Shown piece after piece: positions 62,622 to 64,000 of a DNA stretch of 64,000 nucleotides. The translations under genes were made by a program, and so were the position numbers. Each line of letters begins with the position of its first letter. Position 1 is the first letter of the stretch. The DNA comes from Candidatus Opimibacter iunctus. GTDB taxonomy: Bacteria; Bacteroidota; Bacteroidia; Chitinophagales; Saprospiraceae. Under the pieces are notes generated by a model, which did not search any database, was not told where the DNA came from, and worked only from the letters and a program-made list of their open reading frames with translations. Location: the NCBI GenBank assembly GCA_016716665.1, contig JADJVH010000008.1, positions 124,001 through 188,000 on the forward strand. Reading direction: 5' to 3'.

Positions 62622-62690
62622 GCTATCAGCCGTCAGCTATCAGCTATCAGAGTTTAGCTACCAGCTTTCAGCTACCAGCTACCAGTGGAG
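62621..62690. repeat. AGCTATCAGCCGTCAGC phrase repeat
   Basis: agctatcagccgtcagctat, cagagtttagctaccagctt, agctaccagctaccag. Same family as 1-96 and 51140-51180. A TTCACTTTTCAC tract is at 62857-62871, next to the following gene's stop. Confidence 0.65.
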
Positions 62691-62873
62691 GGAGTGCGGG
62701 AACAGGGTGTGATTCATTAGCTGTCAGGACTTGCTGGCAGTTATAAACTGCCTTTAGATGATTGTGCCTATTACTCTTGCCATAGATATGGATTTGAAGT
62801 TGCAAACTTCAAATAGCGATGTTGAAATTATCAAAGCATCACTTTTGGTTTTTCGCTCTTCACTTTTCACTTA

Positions 62874-64000
62874 TCATGAGCGCCCTGGCGGCATACCCCG
62901 CTGCTGGCGATATAGTTCAAACCGTGACATCTCTTGTTGGGATGGATAGTAATTGTTGCTGCGGTCGATGTCTGCGGTCTCGAGGTAAGGGTCGAGGTTG
63001 ATTTGCTTGATGACTTTGTCGGTGATAAAGACCTTGGTGACTTCCTCATTATTCCTGCGCCAGATCTCGGCAGGGATGCGTTGTACTTCTTCTGTGCTGT
63101 CGGCGTAGATAAATTTCAGGATGATGGGCATCGGGAGACCTCCTTTGTTTTTGAAGGTGATGGTGTAATAGTTCTTGCCGGCCTGGACTACTTTCTGTTC
63201 TTCCGGAGGAAGTTTAGCGACGTATGCATCATAGGCTTCCTGGTCCGCTTTCTGTTGGTCGGCATCGGTGTATTGATCTCTCAGGCTGCGGTCTATTTCA
63301 TCCTGGGTTTGAGCGATTGACTCCCGGTTGCGTTCGGATGAGATACCCATTGGATTTTGGGTGGTATAATTTTCTTCGTATGACTTCATCGAAGGATCTT
63401 CAGGTCTGTCAGCGCGTTGCCATTTGACTTCTCCCAGTTCTACATCGCAAGGCTCGGTGGTGAAGAACCATCCGCGCCAGAACCAATCCAGGTCAACGGC
63501 TGATGCGTCTTCCATCGTGCGGAAAAAATCTGCAGGAGATGGATGCTTGAATTTCCAGCGCTGCGCATATTCCTTAAAGGCCTTGTCAAAGAGATCGCGA
63601 CCCATGATTGTCTCTCTCAGGATATTGAGTCCGGTAGCTGTCTTGGCGTAGGCATTGCTACCAAGCTGCTTTATGTTTTCTGAATTGGACATGATGGGTT
63701 CCAACTGATCCTGATCGGCCTTCATGTAATCGACAATTTTAAATGCGGGGCCTCTACCCGATGGGTAGTCCCGCTCCCATTGCTGCTCTGTGAGAAACTG
63801 AACGAATGTATTGAGCCCTTCATCCATCCATGTCCATTGGCGTTCATCGGAGTTGATGATCATCGGAAAATAATTGTGGCCTACCTCATGGATGATGACG
63901 CCGATCATGCCGTACTTACCACGCTCGCTGTAGGTGCCGTCTTCATTTGGGCGGCCTCCGTTGAACGCGATCATTGGGTATTCCATTCCGATATTGTTGG
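62874..64000 (-). CDS. M1-family metallopeptidase, partial
   Basis: The window holds the C-terminal ~375 residues; the gene runs off the right edge, in frame to the last base. The zinc site is complete: IGVIIHEVGHNYFPM (HEVGH) with the second Glu in WTWMDEGLN 18 residues on, and GGMEYP-type sequence (MEYPMI) before it, as in M1 aminopeptidases. The tail has a helical ERAP-like part, then a beta-strand region (YYTITFKNKGGLPMPIILKF) and a charged end (QQEMSRFELYRQQRG). Whether it has a signal peptide cannot be seen. Confidence 0.9.
   Translation of the reverse strand, partial: NNIGMEYPMIAFNGGRPNEDGTYSERGKYGMIGVIIHEVGHNYFPMIINSDERQWTWMDEGLNTFVQFLTEQQWERDYPSGRGPAFKIVDYMKADQDQLEPIMSNSENIKQLGSNAYAKTATGLNILRETIMGRDLFDKAFKEYAQRWKFKHPSPADFFRTMEDASAVDLDWFWRGWFFTTEPCDVELGEVKWQRADRPEDPSMKSYEENYTTQNPMGISSERNRESIAQTQDEIDRSLRDQYTDADQQKADQEAYDAYVAKLPPEEQKVVQAGKNYYTITFKNKGGLPMPIILKFIYADSTEEVQRIPAEIWRRNNEEVTKVFITDKVIKQINLDPYLETADIDRSNNYYPSQQEMSRFELYRQQRGMPPGRS

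Overview
The window is a chromosomal stretch of a Bacteroidota bacterium, most likely a Saprospiria/Chitinophagia-type lineage. The signs are several secreted proteins ending in type IX secretion (T9SS) sorting domains, a PorZ homologue of the T9SS attachment machinery, SusB-like GH97 and GH29 glycosidases, PepSY-like secreted proteins, start codons with little Shine-Dalgarno sequence, and upstream TAnnTTTG boxes (the Bacteroidota -7 element). GC is moderate by eye. There is one tRNA (Gln, TTG) and no rRNA, phage, transposase or CRISPR array.

Layout. 0-10 kb: truncated haemoglobin, a glycosyltransferase, pth, a higBA toxin-antitoxin pair with a visible operator, a DinB-fold protein next to a radical SAM/SPASM enzyme, then a translationally coupled operon GT4 / FemAB-like / FemAB-like, a GT2 and a secreted CotH-like protein. 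10-20 kb: gamma carbonic anhydrase, a giant leucine-rich-repeat T9SS protein, GH97, FtcD and an unknown secreted protein. 20-27 kb: a two-component system surrounded by three PepSY-like secreted proteins and a frameshifted lipoprotein, then a glycogen-debranching enzyme. 27-36 kb: YpdA, a polysaccharide deacetylase, an operon serine hydrolase / D-lactate dehydrogenase-like FAD-FeS protein / cytochrome P450, and a sugar isomerase-like protein. 36-48 kb: an alkyltransferase-like gene, T9SS cargo, an S24-type self-cleaving repressor with a palindromic operator, sucA, two secreted proteins, tRNA-Gln and PorZ. 48-64 kb: nadD, a ferredoxin/CDGSH fusion, xth, the aguBA putrescine operon, a BlaI/M56 signalling pair with two operators followed by a PDZ/T9SS protein, an outer-membrane protein, small enzymes, GH29 fucosidase, a YciI-like lipoprotein and the end of an M1 peptidase.

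How it works together. Much of the coding capacity serves the cell surface: secreted or lipid-anchored proteins, T9SS cargo and PorZ, glycan-building and glycan-degrading enzymes, and two membrane signalling modules. The rest is central metabolism and housekeeping.

Two genome-level signals stand out. First, intergenic DNA is filled with short phrase-like repeat families and a MITE-like family with nested perfect palindromes (four copies between 45.7 and 62.0 kb); one such repeat supplies the signal-peptide core of the PorZ gene. Second, four genes (lipoprotein, debranching enzyme, alkyltransferase-like, M56 protein) are each broken by a single-base shift at or beside a short homopolymer run, which suggests residual assembly errors rather than four real pseudogenes.
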